NCBI RefSeq assembly: GCF_023701695.1
Contig: NZ_JAJOZC010000001.1
Location: forward strand, 6,385,894 to 6,449,893
From: Streptomyces sp. RKAG290
GTDB taxonomy: Bacteria; Actinomycetota; Actinomycetes; Streptomycetales; Streptomycetaceae
DNA length: 64,000 bases
Direction: 5' to 3'
Each line of letters starts with the position of its first letter. The stretch's first letter is position 1. Both the position numbers and the translations under genes were made by a program. Under the pieces are notes generated by a model. That model saw nothing but the letters and a program-made list of their open reading frames with translations. It made no database searches and was not told the origin of the DNA. Shown here piece after piece: positions 38,808 through 48,264 of this stretch.

Positions 38808-38936
38808 ATTTCTCGTGTCGTCGCCCGTGCGGTGCGACCCCCTGGAATACCGGCATCGGCGGCCTCCTCGGAAGCCGCCTGGGGCCATCCGGGCGATCGT
38901 GCCGCATGTCACAGAACTCCCAAAGGGCGAGACACG

Positions 38937-38967
38937 TTGTCCGACAGCCGGAGCCGACCGATAAACT
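38937..38967 (+). promoter_or_regulatory. Possible metK promoter
   Basis: TTGTCC (38937-38942) and TAAACT (38962-38967) are 19 bases apart, a little long; GATAAA two bases earlier gives 17. I saw no recognisable SAM riboswitch in the roughly 80 bases between this and the start codon. Confidence 0.3.
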
Positions 38968-39047
38968 GGTCCAGGACCGACCCGGGCGCAGCTCCCGGCC
39001 GTCCGCCCAATGATCAGCCAGCAGCCGCTGCAACCCCAGGGAGCGAT

Positions 39048-40256
39048 GTGTCCCGCCGTCTCTTCACCTCGGAGTCCGTCACCGAGGGTCACCCCGACAA
39101 GATCGCTGACCAGATCAGCGACACCATTCTCGATGCACTGCTTCGCGAGGACCCGACGTCGCGTGTCGCCGTCGAGACCTTGATCACCACCGGGCAGGTG
39201 CATGTTGCGGGTGAGGTCACGACCAAGGCCTACGCCCCGATCGCCCAGCTGGTGCGCGACAAGATCCTGGAGATCGGCTACGACTCCTCCAAGAAGGGCT
39301 TCGACGGCGCCTCCTGCGGCGTCTCGGTGTCCATCGGCGCGCAGTCGCCCGACATCGCGCAGGGCGTCGACACCGCGTACGAGAAGCGGGTCGAGGGCGA
39401 CGAGGACGAACTCGACAAGCAGGGCGCCGGCGACCAGGGCCTGATGTTCGGCTACGCCTGCGACGAGACGCCCGAGCTGATGCCGCTGCCGATCCACCTC
39501 GCGCACCGGCTGTCCCGCCGCCTCTCCGAGGTCCGCAAGAACGGGACCATCCCGTACCTGCGTCCCGACGGCAAGACCCAGGTCACCATCGAGTACGACG
39601 GCGACAAGGCCGTCCGCCTCGACACGGTCGTCGTCTCCTCGCAGCACGCCAGCGACATCGACCTCGACTCGCTCCTCGCGCCCGACATCCGCGAGTTCGT
39701 CGTCGAGCACGTGCTCGGGCAGCTGATCGAGGACGGCATCAAGCTGGACACCGAGGGCTACCGCCTGCTGGTCAACCCGACCGGACGTTTCGAGATCGGC
39801 GGCCCGATGGGCGACGCCGGTCTGACCGGCCGCAAGATCATCATCGACACCTACGGCGGCATGGCCCGGCACGGCGGCGGCGCCTTCTCCGGCAAGGACC
39901 CGTCGAAGGTGGACCGCTCGGCCGCGTACGCCATGCGCTGGGTCGCCAAGAACGTCGTCGCCGCGGGCCTCGCCGCCCGCTGCGAGGTGCAGGTCGCGTA
40001 CGCGATCGGCAAGGCCGAGCCGGTGGGCCTGTTCGTGGAGACCTTCGGCACCGCGGTGATCGAGACCGAGAAGATCGAGCACGCCATCGGCGAGGTCTTC
40101 GACCTCCGCCCGGCCGCGATCATCCGCGACCTCGACCTGCTCCGCCCGATCTACGCCCAGACCGCCGCGTACGGCCACTTCGGCCGCGCGCTCCCCGACT
40201 TCACCTGGGAGCGCACGGACCGGGTGGACGCGCTGCGCAAGGCCGCGGGCCTGTAG
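39048..40256 (+). CDS. metK: S-adenosylmethionine synthetase
   Basis: 402 residues. It makes SAM from methionine and ATP. FTSESVTEGHPDK, the ATP-binding GAGDQGLMFGYA, and GGGAFSGKDPSKVDRSAAY are signature segments. GTG 39048 is chosen over the overlapping ATG at 39046 because it is in frame and gives the conserved SRRLFTSESV; AGGGAG is 4 bases upstream. Extra MetK affects antibiotic production in Streptomyces, per the literature I remember. A terminator follows. Confidence 0.97.
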   Translation: MSRRLFTSESVTEGHPDKIADQISDTILDALLREDPTSRVAVETLITTGQVHVAGEVTTKAYAPIAQLVRDKILEIGYDSSKKGFDGASCGVSVSIGAQSPDIAQGVDTAYEKRVEGDEDELDKQGAGDQGLMFGYACDETPELMPLPIHLAHRLSRRLSEVRKNGTIPYLRPDGKTQVTIEYDGDKAVRLDTVVVSSQHASDIDLDSLLAPDIREFVVEHVLGQLIEDGIKLDTEGYRLLVNPTGRFEIGGPMGDAGLTGRKIIIDTYGGMARHGGGAFSGKDPSKVDRSAAYAMRWVAKNVVAAGLAARCEVQVAYAIGKAEPVGLFVETFGTAVIETEKIEHAIGEVFDLRPAAIIRDLDLLRPIYAQTAAYGHFGRALPDFTWERTDRVDALRKAAGL

Positions 40257-40294
40257 GTCCGCCGCCTGCCTATGCGGTGGGCAGCTTCTCAGTG

Positions 40295-40335
40295 CGCCGG
40301 AGCCCGGACGCCTCATCGGCGTCCGGGCTCCGGCG
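40295..40335 (+). terminator. Terminator after metK
   Basis: CGCCGGAGCCCGGACGCC (40295-40312) pairs perfectly with 40318-40335 across a TCATC loop, an 18-bp stem. TTCCG follows. It lies 38 bases after the metK stop. Confidence 0.82.
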
Positions 40336-40565
40336 TTCCGTCCGCCCGCAGCGGACCGGGCCGCCCGGCACCGGGGCGGCGGGAAATGCGGGCGCACGGC
40401 CGCAGGCGGGGCCCTACGATGGCGCTCTCCCGGTGCGAGGGCCGCGGATACTTCTGGAGCGGGGCGCGAGCCCCGTGTCGAAGGGAATCCCGCCGTGGCC
40501 CGCCTGATCTCGGGAGAGCCACATGTCCGGCGCCGCTGTCAGCGGCGTCTGGTAGGAATTTGGCT
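40336..40565. other. metK-priA intergenic region, no gene seen
   Basis: The 309 bases between metK and the priA start hold the terminator above. The remaining 230 bases have no supported gene. An upstream in-frame extension of priA exists but has no conserved sequence, and I could not find a clear promoter. Confidence 0.45.
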
Positions 40566-42709
40566 GTGAGCAGCGACGACAAGCGACCCGACGAGCCCGA
40601 TGCCGGGGCACCGGAGCAGCTTGCGCTGATTCGGGAGACCGTCCGCAAGGCCGAGGTGCCGAGGGCCAAGCCGCGGACCTGGCGCGGGGCCACGCTCGCC
40701 AGGGAACTGCCCGTCGCCCGCGTCCTGGTGAACAAGGGCGCTCTCCATCTCGATCAGTACTTCGACTACGCCGTGCCCGAGGAGCTCGACGCCGACGCAC
40801 GGCCCGGAGTGCGGGTGCGGGTGCGCTTCGGAGCCGGCGGGCGCAACGTCCGGGGCGGCCGGCGTGAGGGCGGCGGGCTGATCGACGGGTTCCTGGTCGA
40901 GCGGCTGGCCGAGTCCGACTACAACGGCGCCCTGGCCGCGCTCGCCTCCGTCGTCTCACCCGAACCGGTGCTCGGCCCCGAGCTGCTCGGCCTCGCCCGG
41001 GCCGTCGCCGACCGGTACGCGGGCAGCCTCGCGGACGTCCTGCAACTCGCGGTGCCGCCCAGGAACGCCCGGGCCGAATCCAAGCCGTCCCCCGAGCCGC
41101 TGCCGCCCCGCCGGCCCCCGCACCGGGCAGCTGGGAGCGGTACGGACAGGGCCCGGCGTTCCTGACCGCGCTGGCCGAGGGCGGTGCGCCCCGGGCCGTG
41201 TGGACCGCGCTGCCGGGCCCGCACTGGCCGCAGGAGATCGCCGGAGCCGTTGCCGCGACCCTCGCATCGGGGCGCGGTGCGCTGGTAGTCGTCCCCGACG
41301 GGCGGACCGCGGGGCGGGTGGACGCCGCGCTCCACGGGATTCTCGGCGAGGGCCGCCACGCACTGCTGACGGCCGGCTCGGGCCCCGAGAAGCGGTACCG
41401 GGAGTGGCTCGCCGTGCGGCGCGGGTCGGTCCGGGCGGTGGTGGGGACCCGGGCCGCGATGTTCGCCCCGGTCGCCGACCTCGGCCTGGTCGCGATCTGG
41501 GACGACGGGGACTCCAGCCACAGCGATGACAACGCCCCCTTCCCCCATGTCCGCGAGGTCCTGGAGCTGCGGGCCGCGCACAGCAGGTGCGGTTTCCTCC
41601 TCGGCGGTACGAACTGCACGGTGGAGGCGGCGCAGTTGGTGGAGAGCGGCTGGGCGCTGCCGCTGCGCGCCGACCGGGAGCAGACACGGATCGCGGCGCC
41701 GCTGGTGCGGACCGTCGGTGACGGCGAGCTCGCGCGGGACGGCGCCGCCCGGGCCGCCAGGCTGCCGAGCCTTGCCTGGCAGACCGTGCGGGACGGGCTG
41801 CGCAGCGGCCCGGTGCTGGTGCAGGTGCCGCGCCGTGGATACGCCCCGCGGCTGGCCTGCGAGCGCTGCCGGGAGCCGGCCCGGTGCCGGCACTGCGCGG
41901 GACCGCTGGAGGCGCCGGACCAGCAGGATCTGAACTGCGCCTGGTGCGGGCGGGCCGAGACGGCCTGGCACTGCGTCGCCTGCGGGGCCCGAAGGCTGCG
42001 CGCCCAGATCGTCGGTGCCCGGCGCACCGCGGAGGAACTGGGGCGGGCGTTTCCGGCCGTGCCGGTGCGGACCTCCGGCCGTGACCACGTGCTCGACTCG
42101 GTGCCGGACCAGCCCGCCCTGGTGGTCAGCACCCCGGGGGCCGAGCCGGTCGCCGAGGGAGGGTACGCGGCGGCTCTGCTGCTGGACGGCTGGGCGATGG
42201 TCGGCCGCCCCGACCTGCGGGCCGGGGAGGAGGCGCTGCGGCGCTGGACCGCCGCCGCCGCGCTGGTGCGGGGGCAGCCGGAGGGCGGCACGGTGGTGAT
42301 CGTCGCCGAGCCCACGCTGCGGCCCGTGCAGGCCCTGGTGCGCTGGGACCCGGTCGGGCACGCGCGCCGCGAGCTGGCGGAACGCGCCGAACTGGGCTTC
42401 CCGCCGGTGTCCCGGATGGCGTCGGTGACCGGTGAGCCCCAGGCGCTCGCCGCGTTCCTGGCCGCCGCGGAGCTGCCGCCGGACGCGGAGGTGCTGGGCC
42501 CGGTGCCGGTGCCCGGCGGTGAGCCGGGACGGCCCCGCAGACCGTTCGACGCGCCGCCGGGGGAGACCTGGGAGCGGGCTCTGATCCGGGTGCGCCCGGG
42601 CAGCGGGGCGGCGCTGGCGGCCGCTCTGAAGGGGGCGCAGGCGGCTCGGATGTCCCGGGGCGGCGGGGGTGCGGTGCGGATTCGGGTGGATCCGCCGGAC
42701 ATCGGGTGA
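40566..42709 (+). pseudogene. priA: Primosomal protein N' (PriA), one frameshift
   Basis: Two adjoining frames (40566 to about 41106, then to 42709) make one PriA-like protein of about 714 residues. The break is at CCCC 41106-41109 in a Pro-rich linker: restoring one C gives PLPPPPAPAPGSWERYGQGPAFL. The N-terminal DNA-binding domain has VARVLVNKGALHLDQYFDYAVPEEL. The central part keeps cysteine-rich zinc-binding segments (CERCREPARCRHC, CAWCGR, CVACGARR). Walker A is replaced by a degenerate GRGALVVVPDG, as known for actinobacterial PriA, so helicase activity is doubtful. The function is replication restart. The GTG start follows AGGAAT. The break is probably a sequencing error. Confidence 0.88.
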
Positions 42710-42844
42710 CGGGGCGCGGGTGAGGCGGCGCCCGGTGACGGGTGCGACGGAGGGCGTGGGGGCGCCCGCCTGGCGCCTTGTCCGCAAGCTCCGGACGAGC
42801 TCCGGACGAGCTTGAGGGTGCGCGGGCCGCGTCAGGGTATGGGA

Positions 42845-42879
42845 GTGCCTGTCCCGGCGTGGTGCGGCGGGACAGGCAC
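42845..42879. terminator. Hairpin between convergent priA and the HTH-like gene
   Basis: GTGCCTGTCCC (42845-42855) pairs perfectly with GGGACAGGCAC (42869-42879). It lies 11 bases past the leftward gene's stop and 135 bases past priA. Confidence 0.6.
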
Positions 42880-42890
42880 GGGGTGTCGCG

Positions 42891-43436
42891 TCAGCCGTTG
42901 CGCGGGCCAGGGAAGGCTCCGGGGCGCAGGTCCTCGCGCAGGGACGGGCGGTCCGCCGACGGCTGCGGCGGCATCGAGCGCGCGGCCGGGACGGCGGGCA
43001 GGGCGGGAGCGGCGGAGGACCCGGGGACCACCGGTACCGGACGCTGCGCCAGAGGCTCGGCGGCCTCGGCCGGCAACGGCTGCGGGGCGGCCCGCCGGGC
43101 GCCGTAGCGGCGGTGGACCGCCTGCTTGGTGACTCCGAGCGCGGAGCCCACCGCGTCCCAGGAGAAGCCCAGTGAACGGTCGAAGTCCACTGCCGCGGTC
43201 ACCAGGGTCTCGACGCTGTCCCGCAGTTCCTGGGCCAGCCTGACGGTGGGGGCCGGGGCCCTGCCGTAGACGACGAAGCCCGCGGACGGGCCGGAGCGGC
43301 GCGGACGGTAGACGTTGCCCAGTTGGGCGGTGAGCGTGCGTAGTGCGTCCACCTGCCGCCGGACCCGCTCGATGTCCCGCACCAGAAGATGCAGGCTGGC
43401 CCGCGCTTGGGCGTCGTGGGTTGCGTGGTCGGCCAT
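42891..43436 (-). CDS. Hypothetical protein with sigma-70 region 4-like helix-turn-helix
   Basis: 181 residues. A helical N-terminal region (HDAQARASLHLLVRDIERVRRQV) is followed by a helix-turn-helix-like segment FSWDAVGSALGVTKQAVHRRYG and a Pro/Ala-rich tail. The segment resembles helix-turn-helix motifs of sigma factor region 4 and small actinobacterial regulators. The ATG at 43436 has GAGAGG 8-9 bases upstream. Targets are unknown. It is convergent with priA and divergent from fmt. Confidence 0.75.
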   Translation of the reverse strand: MADHATHDAQARASLHLLVRDIERVRRQVDALRTLTAQLGNVYRPRRSGPSAGFVVYGRAPAPTVRLAQELRDSVETLVTAAVDFDRSLGFSWDAVGSALGVTKQAVHRRYGARRAAPQPLPAEAAEPLAQRPVPVVPGSSAAPALPAVPAARSMPPQPSADRPSLREDLRPGAFPGPRNG

Positions 43437-43665
43437 GAAGAAGCCTCTCGAACCGGCGTTGAAAGCGATCGGCCGCACCGTGGCGGCTCGCTTCGGTCAA
43501 TCTCTCTTGACCAACGCCTCACCGGGGGATGTGGTCACGCTCCGGGGGCGTATACGCGTAGGCAAGGGGCGCGCAACCGTGCGTACGCCCCCCGGGTGCC
43601 GGACCCATAGACTTGTGCGTTGCTCGTCACCGTAACGTTTCGGCCTGAGAGGCAGTCAGCCACCC

Positions 43666-44598
43666 ATGAAGCTCGTCTTCGCAGGCACCCCCGAGGTAGC
43701 CGTACCCGCACTTGACGCCCTGATCGCCTCCGACCGGCATGAGGTCGCCGCCGTCGTGACCCGGCCCGACGCACCAGCGGGGCGTGGCCGCCACCTGGTG
43801 GCCAGTCCCGTCGCCGAGCGGGCCGAGGAGGCCGGTATCGAGGTGCTCAAGCCGGCCAGACCACGGGACGAGGACTTCCTGGCGCGGCTGCGGGAGATCG
43901 CGCCGGACTGCTGCCCGGTCGTCGCCTACGGGGCACTGCTGCCCAGAACCGCGCTCGACGTGCCCGCCCGCGGCTGGGTCAACCTCCACTTCTCGCTGCT
44001 GCCCGCCTGGCGCGGCGCCGCACCCGTGCAGCACGCGGTCATGGCGGGCGACGAGGTGACGGGTGCCTCCACCTTCCTGATCGAGGAGGGGCTCGACTCG
44101 GGGCCCGTGTACGGCGTCCTCACGGAGGAGGTCCGCCCCACCGACACCAGCGGTGACCTGCTGACCCGGCTGGCCTTCGCCGGGGCCGGACTGCTCTCCG
44201 CCACCATGGACGGCATCGAGGACGGCACCCTGCACGCCGTGCGGCAGCCCGCCGAGGGGATCACCCTCGCGCCGAAGATCACCGTCGAGGACGCCCAGGT
44301 CCAGTGGTCGGCGCCCGCCCTGCGCGTCGACCGGGTGGTCCGCGGCTGCACCCCCGCCCCCGGAGCCTGGACGGTCTTCCGCGGGGAGCGGCTCAAGCTG
44401 ATCCAGGCCGTGCCCACCCTGGACCGGACCGATCTGGCGCCCGGCGAACTGTCGGCGGGCAAGAACCACGTCCACGTGGGCACCGGATCGCACGCGATCG
44501 AACTGCTCTGGGTCCAGCCGCAGGGCAAGAAGCCGATGCGCGCGGCGGACTGGGCGCGCGGGGTGCGCATCGTCCCCGGCGAGCTCGTGGGCATCTAG
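43666..44598 (+). CDS. fmt: Methionyl-tRNA formyltransferase
   Basis: 310 residues. It formylates initiator Met-tRNA with 10-formyl-THF. MKLVFAGTPEVAVPAL, the catalytic segment LHFSLLPAWRGAAPVQHAV (Asn expected at this place; the first residue group reads WVNLHFS) and the C-terminal OB-like domain are present. It is upstream of rsmB, as in many bacteria, but a 165-base gap with a dispersed repeat separates them here. Confidence 0.96.
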   Translation: MKLVFAGTPEVAVPALDALIASDRHEVAAVVTRPDAPAGRGRHLVASPVAERAEEAGIEVLKPARPRDEDFLARLREIAPDCCPVVAYGALLPRTALDVPARGWVNLHFSLLPAWRGAAPVQHAVMAGDEVTGASTFLIEEGLDSGPVYGVLTEEVRPTDTSGDLLTRLAFAGAGLLSATMDGIEDGTLHAVRQPAEGITLAPKITVEDAQVQWSAPALRVDRVVRGCTPAPGAWTVFRGERLKLIQAVPTLDRTDLAPGELSAGKNHVHVGTGSHAIELLWVQPQGKKPMRAADWARGVRIVPGELVGI

Positions 44599-44632
44599 GG
44601 CCTCTCGTTCGGGTCATGCCGGGCTCGCGTGC
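44599..44632 (+). repeat. Dispersed intergenic repeat, copy 1
   Basis: GGCCTCTCGTTCGGGTCATG and the next about 15 bases match, with about 80 percent identity by eye, the stretch directly after davB (56087-56122). Both begin within a few bases after a stop codon. I recall similar sequences scattered in Streptomyces genomes. Confidence 0.5.
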
Positions 44633-44763
44633 CCTGGCACCGCACCTCGCGGGTCCGGCCCGGCCCGGACGAAACCCGAGGCCCGTCCGGCGGACCGCAG
44701 GGCCGGGGCGGGGACGTAGGCTGGGTGGGTTCGCCCTCTCACCATCAGCGGAGCACCTTTCAC

Positions 44764-46197
44764 GTGAACGACCAGCCGCGTCGCCGTCCCTCCACCCCGC
44801 ACCGCCGCCCGCAGAAGGACCCGGTCCGGTTCCTTGCCTTCGAGGCCCTCCGGGCCGTCGACGAACGCGACGCGTACGCCAACCTCGTGCTTCCCCCGCT
44901 GCTGAAGAAGGCCCGTGCCAAGGGCGACTTCGACAACCGGGACGCGGCGCTGGCGACCGAGCTGGTCTACGGGACGCTGCGCCGGCAGGGCACGTACGAC
45001 GCGATCGTCGCCGCCTGCATCGACCGGCCGCTGCGCGAGGTCGACCCGCCGGTCCTGGACGTGCTGAACATGGGCGTGCACCAACTGCTCGGCACCCGCA
45101 TCCCGACCCACGCGGCGGTCTCCGCCAGTGTGGAGCTGGCCCGGGTGGTGCTGGGGGAGGGGCGCGCCAAGTTCGTCAACGCCGTGCTGCGCAAGGTGTC
45201 CGCAGACGACCTCGACGGCTGGGTCGCGCGGGTCGCGCCCTCGTACGAGGACGACGCCGAGGACCACCTCGCCGTCGTGCACTCGCACCCGCGGTGGGTC
45301 GTCTCCGCGCTCTGGGACGCGCTGGGCGGTGGCCGCGCCGGGATCGAGGACCTGCTGGAGGCCGACAACGAACGGCCCGAGGTCACCCTGGTCGCCCGGC
45401 CCGGCCGCTCCACCACCGAGGAGCTGCTGGAGGCCCTCGGCGAGGAGAACGGCCTGCCGGGCCGCTGGTCGCCCTATGCCGTGCGGATGGCGGAGGGCGG
45501 CGAGCCCGGAGCGCTGACCGCCGTGCAGGAGAGCCGGGCCGGTGTCCAGGACGAGGGCAGCCAGCTCGTCGCCGCCGCCCTGGCCAACGCCCCGCTGGAG
45601 GGGCGCGACACCCGCTGGCTCGACGGCTGCGCCGGCCCCGGCGGGAAGGCCGCCCTGCTGGCCGCCCTCGCGGCCGGACGCGGTGCCGCCCTGCTGGCCG
45701 CCGAGAAGCAGCCGCACCGGGCGCGCCTCGTCGAGCGCTCACTGGCCGGCAACCCCGGCCCGTACCAGGTGATCACCGCCGACGGCACCCGGCCGCCCTG
45801 GCAGCCCGACACCTTCGACCGGATCCTGATGGACGTCCCGTGCTCGGGACTCGGCGCGCTGCGCCGCCGGCCGGAATCCCGCTGGCGCCGCCGCAAGGAG
45901 GACCTGGAGAGCTTCGCGCCGCTGCAGCGCGGTCTGCTGCGCGAGGCGCTGAAGGCCGTACGGATCGGCGGCGTCGTCGGATACGCGACCTGCTCCCCGC
46001 ACCTCGCGGAGACCCGGGTGGTCGTCGAGGACGTGCTCAAGGGCCGCGGCGGGGCGCCGGTCGAGGCCGAGTGGGTGGACGCGCGTCCGCTGATGCCCGG
46101 GGTGCCCGCCCTGGGCGACGGACCCGACGTACAGCTGTGGCCGCATCTGCACGGCACGGACGCGATGTACCTGGCCGTCCTGCGGCGTACCGGCTGA
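44764..46197 (+). CDS. rsmB: 16S rRNA (cytosine-5) methyltransferase RsmB
   Basis: 477 residues. The N-terminal NusB-like RNA-binding domain (RFLAFEALRAVDERDAYANLVLPPLL) precedes the SAM-binding LDGCAGPGGKAALLAAL. The two Cys motifs are DVPCSGLGALRRRPE and ATCSPHLAET, the latter carrying the catalytic Cys. It methylates C967 of 16S rRNA in E. coli. The GTG at 44764 is supported by GGAG about 10 bases upstream; the frame is open further upstream without homology. Confidence 0.94.
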   Translation: MNDQPRRRPSTPHRRPQKDPVRFLAFEALRAVDERDAYANLVLPPLLKKARAKGDFDNRDAALATELVYGTLRRQGTYDAIVAACIDRPLREVDPPVLDVLNMGVHQLLGTRIPTHAAVSASVELARVVLGEGRAKFVNAVLRKVSADDLDGWVARVAPSYEDDAEDHLAVVHSHPRWVVSALWDALGGGRAGIEDLLEADNERPEVTLVARPGRSTTEELLEALGEENGLPGRWSPYAVRMAEGGEPGALTAVQESRAGVQDEGSQLVAAALANAPLEGRDTRWLDGCAGPGGKAALLAALAAGRGAALLAAEKQPHRARLVERSLAGNPGPYQVITADGTRPPWQPDTFDRILMDVPCSGLGALRRRPESRWRRRKEDLESFAPLQRGLLREALKAVRIGGVVGYATCSPHLAETRVVVEDVLKGRGGAPVEAEWVDARPLMPGVPALGDGPDVQLWPHLHGTDAMYLAVLRRTG

Positions 46198-46329
46198 TCA
46201 CGCCGGTCAACGGCCCGGCCGTCCCCTGCGGGGGCGAAAAAGCCGGGAATGTGCGAACCGTAATGATCCCGTGAGGCTTTGGAGCGCACCGAAGCGGGGA
46301 AGTGCCGCAGAACATGGCAGGCTTGGCCC

Positions 46330-47013
46330 ATGGCCCAGATCAACCCCAGCATTCTCTCCGCCGACTTCGCACGCCTCGCCGACGAGGCGAAGGCCGTCGA
46401 AGGCGCCGACTGGCTCCATGTCGATGTCATGGACAACCACTTCGTGCCCAATCTGACCCTCGGCGTTCCGATCGTGGAAGCGCTCAGCAGGGCCACGAGC
46501 ACGCCGCTGGACTGCCACCTGATGATCGAGGACGCGGACCGCTGGGCCCCGCAGTACGTCGAGGCGGGGGCGGGTTCCGTCACCTTCCACGTGGAGGCCG
46601 CAGCCGCTCCCGTGCGGCTGGCGCGGGAGATCCGGGCCAAGGGCGCCCGCGCGTCCATGGCGCTGAAGCCGGCGACGCCCATCGAGCCGTACGAGGACCT
46701 GCTCCCCGAGCTCGACATGCTGCTGATCATGACGGTGGAGCCGGGCTTCGGGGGCCAGTCCTTCCTGGACATCATGCTGCCGAAGATCCGCCGCACCCGT
46801 GAGCTGATCTCCAGGCACGGTCTCGAACTGTGGCTCCAGGTAGACGGCGGGGTCTCCGAGTCCACCATCGAGCGGTGCGCCGACGCGGGCGCGGACGTCT
46901 TCGTCGCGGGCTCGGCGGTCTACGGCGCCAAGGACCCGGCCGAAGCGGTACGGGCCCTGCGGGCCAAGGCCGACGGAGCGATCGCCTCGGCGCAGTGGGC
47001 GTGCGGCCACTGA
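46330..47013 (+). CDS. rpe: Ribulose-phosphate 3-epimerase
   Basis: 227 residues, TIM barrel. INPSILSADFARL, the metal site HVDVMDNHFVPN, LMIED, and the late VEPGFGGQSF plus VDGGV are diagnostic. It interconverts ribulose-5-P and xylulose-5-P in the pentose phosphate pathway. ATG 46330 starts the conserved part; the frame is open 17 codons upstream. Confidence 0.96.
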   Translation: MAQINPSILSADFARLADEAKAVEGADWLHVDVMDNHFVPNLTLGVPIVEALSRATSTPLDCHLMIEDADRWAPQYVEAGAGSVTFHVEAAAAPVRLAREIRAKGARASMALKPATPIEPYEDLLPELDMLLIMTVEPGFGGQSFLDIMLPKIRRTRELISRHGLELWLQVDGGVSESTIERCADAGADVFVAGSAVYGAKDPAEAVRALRAKADGAIASAQWACGH

Positions 47014-47168
47014 CGCCGGCGACGGCTCAGGCAGCCGCTGCGGCCCCCGACCGCAGGTCGGCCCGGCCAAGGGCAGATGAACGCGGTCCGACGGGACCGG
47101 TCAAGGATCGCCGTATCTGACAGGATGAACGGCGTATCACGAGCGTGAACAGCAGTGAGGAGAACGCG

Positions 47169-48194
47169 GTGTCTGCAATGTCGGCGGGCCGGTCCGCCCT
47201 GCGGATGGGGCCCGCGGAGCTGGTGCAGGCGGCGGCCATGGCCCGCCGCTTCTACCTCGAGGGCAAATCCAAGATCCAGATCGCCGAGGAGTTCGGCGTC
47301 AGCCGCTTCAAGGTCGCCAGGGTCCTGGAGACGGCGCTGGAGCGTGACCTCGTACGGATCGAGATCCGGGTCCCCGCCGAGCTGGACGCCGAACGCTCCG
47401 ACGCGCTCCGCGCCCGCTACGGGCTGCGTCACGCCGTCGTGGTCGAGTCCCCCGCGGAGGAGCAGGACGACGCCGCCGACCCGGAGAACCTGGGCGAGGT
47501 CGCGGCCGACCTGCTCGGCGAACTGGTGAACGAGGGCGATGTACTCGGGCTCGCCTGGGGCCGGTCCACGATCCACATGGCGGCGGCCCTCGACCGGCTG
47601 CCGCCGTGCACGGTCGTGCAGCTGACCGGGGTGTACGACGCGGGGACCGCCGAGCGCGGCTCGGTCGAGGCGGTCCGGCGGGCCGCCCAGGTGTCCGGCG
47701 GCGAGGCACACCCGATCTACGCGCCGATGCTGCTGCCCGACCCTGCCACGGCCGCCGCGCTGCGCCACCAGACCGGCATCGCCCGGGCCTTCGAGTACTT
47801 CGACAAGGTGACGGTCGCCGCGGTCTCCATCGGTTCCTGGGAGCCCGGCATCTCCACCGTCCACGACATGCTGTCCGACGAGGAGCGCGAGCACTACGCC
47901 TCGCTCGGGGTCGCCGCCGAGATGTCGGCGCACCTCTTCGACTCGGACGGCCGGCGGGTCGGCCGTGACCTGGGCGAGCGCTGCATCACGGTCGAGGCGG
48001 ACCGGCTGCGCCGGATCCCCGAGGTGGTGGCGATCGCGGGCGGTCAGCGCAAGGCCGCGGCGATCGGCGCGGTGCTGCGGTCAGGACTGGTCACCAGCCT
48101 GGTGACGGACACCGCGGCGGCGGACTACCTGCTGACCGAGTCGGCCGCGCCGCGCAGGCCCGCACTGGAGCGGGCCGACCCGGACGGGGAGTGA
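47169..48194 (+). CDS. Sugar-binding transcriptional regulator (SorC/DeoR family)
   Basis: 341 residues. The N-terminal helix-turn-helix KIQIAEEFGVSRFKVARVLE is followed by a sugar-phosphate-binding domain of the SorC type (GLAWGRSTIHMAAAL, SIGSWEPG, VAIAGGQRKAAAI). It follows rpe by about 150 bases, so regulation of pentose or sugar-phosphate metabolism is a fair guess. GTG 47169 has GAGGAGA 5 bases upstream and is preferred over an in-frame GTG at 47145. Confidence 0.87.
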   Translation: MSAMSAGRSALRMGPAELVQAAAMARRFYLEGKSKIQIAEEFGVSRFKVARVLETALERDLVRIEIRVPAELDAERSDALRARYGLRHAVVVESPAEEQDDAADPENLGEVAADLLGELVNEGDVLGLAWGRSTIHMAAALDRLPPCTVVQLTGVYDAGTAERGSVEAVRRAAQVSGGEAHPIYAPMLLPDPATAAALRHQTGIARAFEYFDKVTVAAVSIGSWEPGISTVHDMLSDEEREHYASLGVAAEMSAHLFDSDGRRVGRDLGERCITVEADRLRRIPEVVAIAGGQRKAAAIGAVLRSGLVTSLVTDTAAADYLLTESAAPRRPALERADPDGE

Positions 48195-48197
48195 GCC

Positions 48198-48244
48198 GAA
48201 ACGGGAGGGTGCGGGCGGTGACACCGCCCGCACCCTCCCGTTTC
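48198..48244. terminator. Bidirectional terminator between the SorC regulator and terpene synthase genes
   Basis: A perfect 23-bp inverted repeat (48198-48220 with 48222-48244) with a single central base starts 3 bases after the regulator stop and ends 20 bases before the end of the convergent terpene synthase. Confidence 0.85.
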
Positions 48245-48264
48245 CGGTGATTCCCGCGCACCGG

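Noticed and set aside
38832..39047. Upstream extension of metK by 72 codons
   Set aside because: No homology. GTG 39048 gives the conserved N-terminus and has a ribosome-binding site.
38808..39047. SAM riboswitch upstream of metK
   Set aside because: I could not find the conserved core or stem pattern of any SAM riboswitch class.
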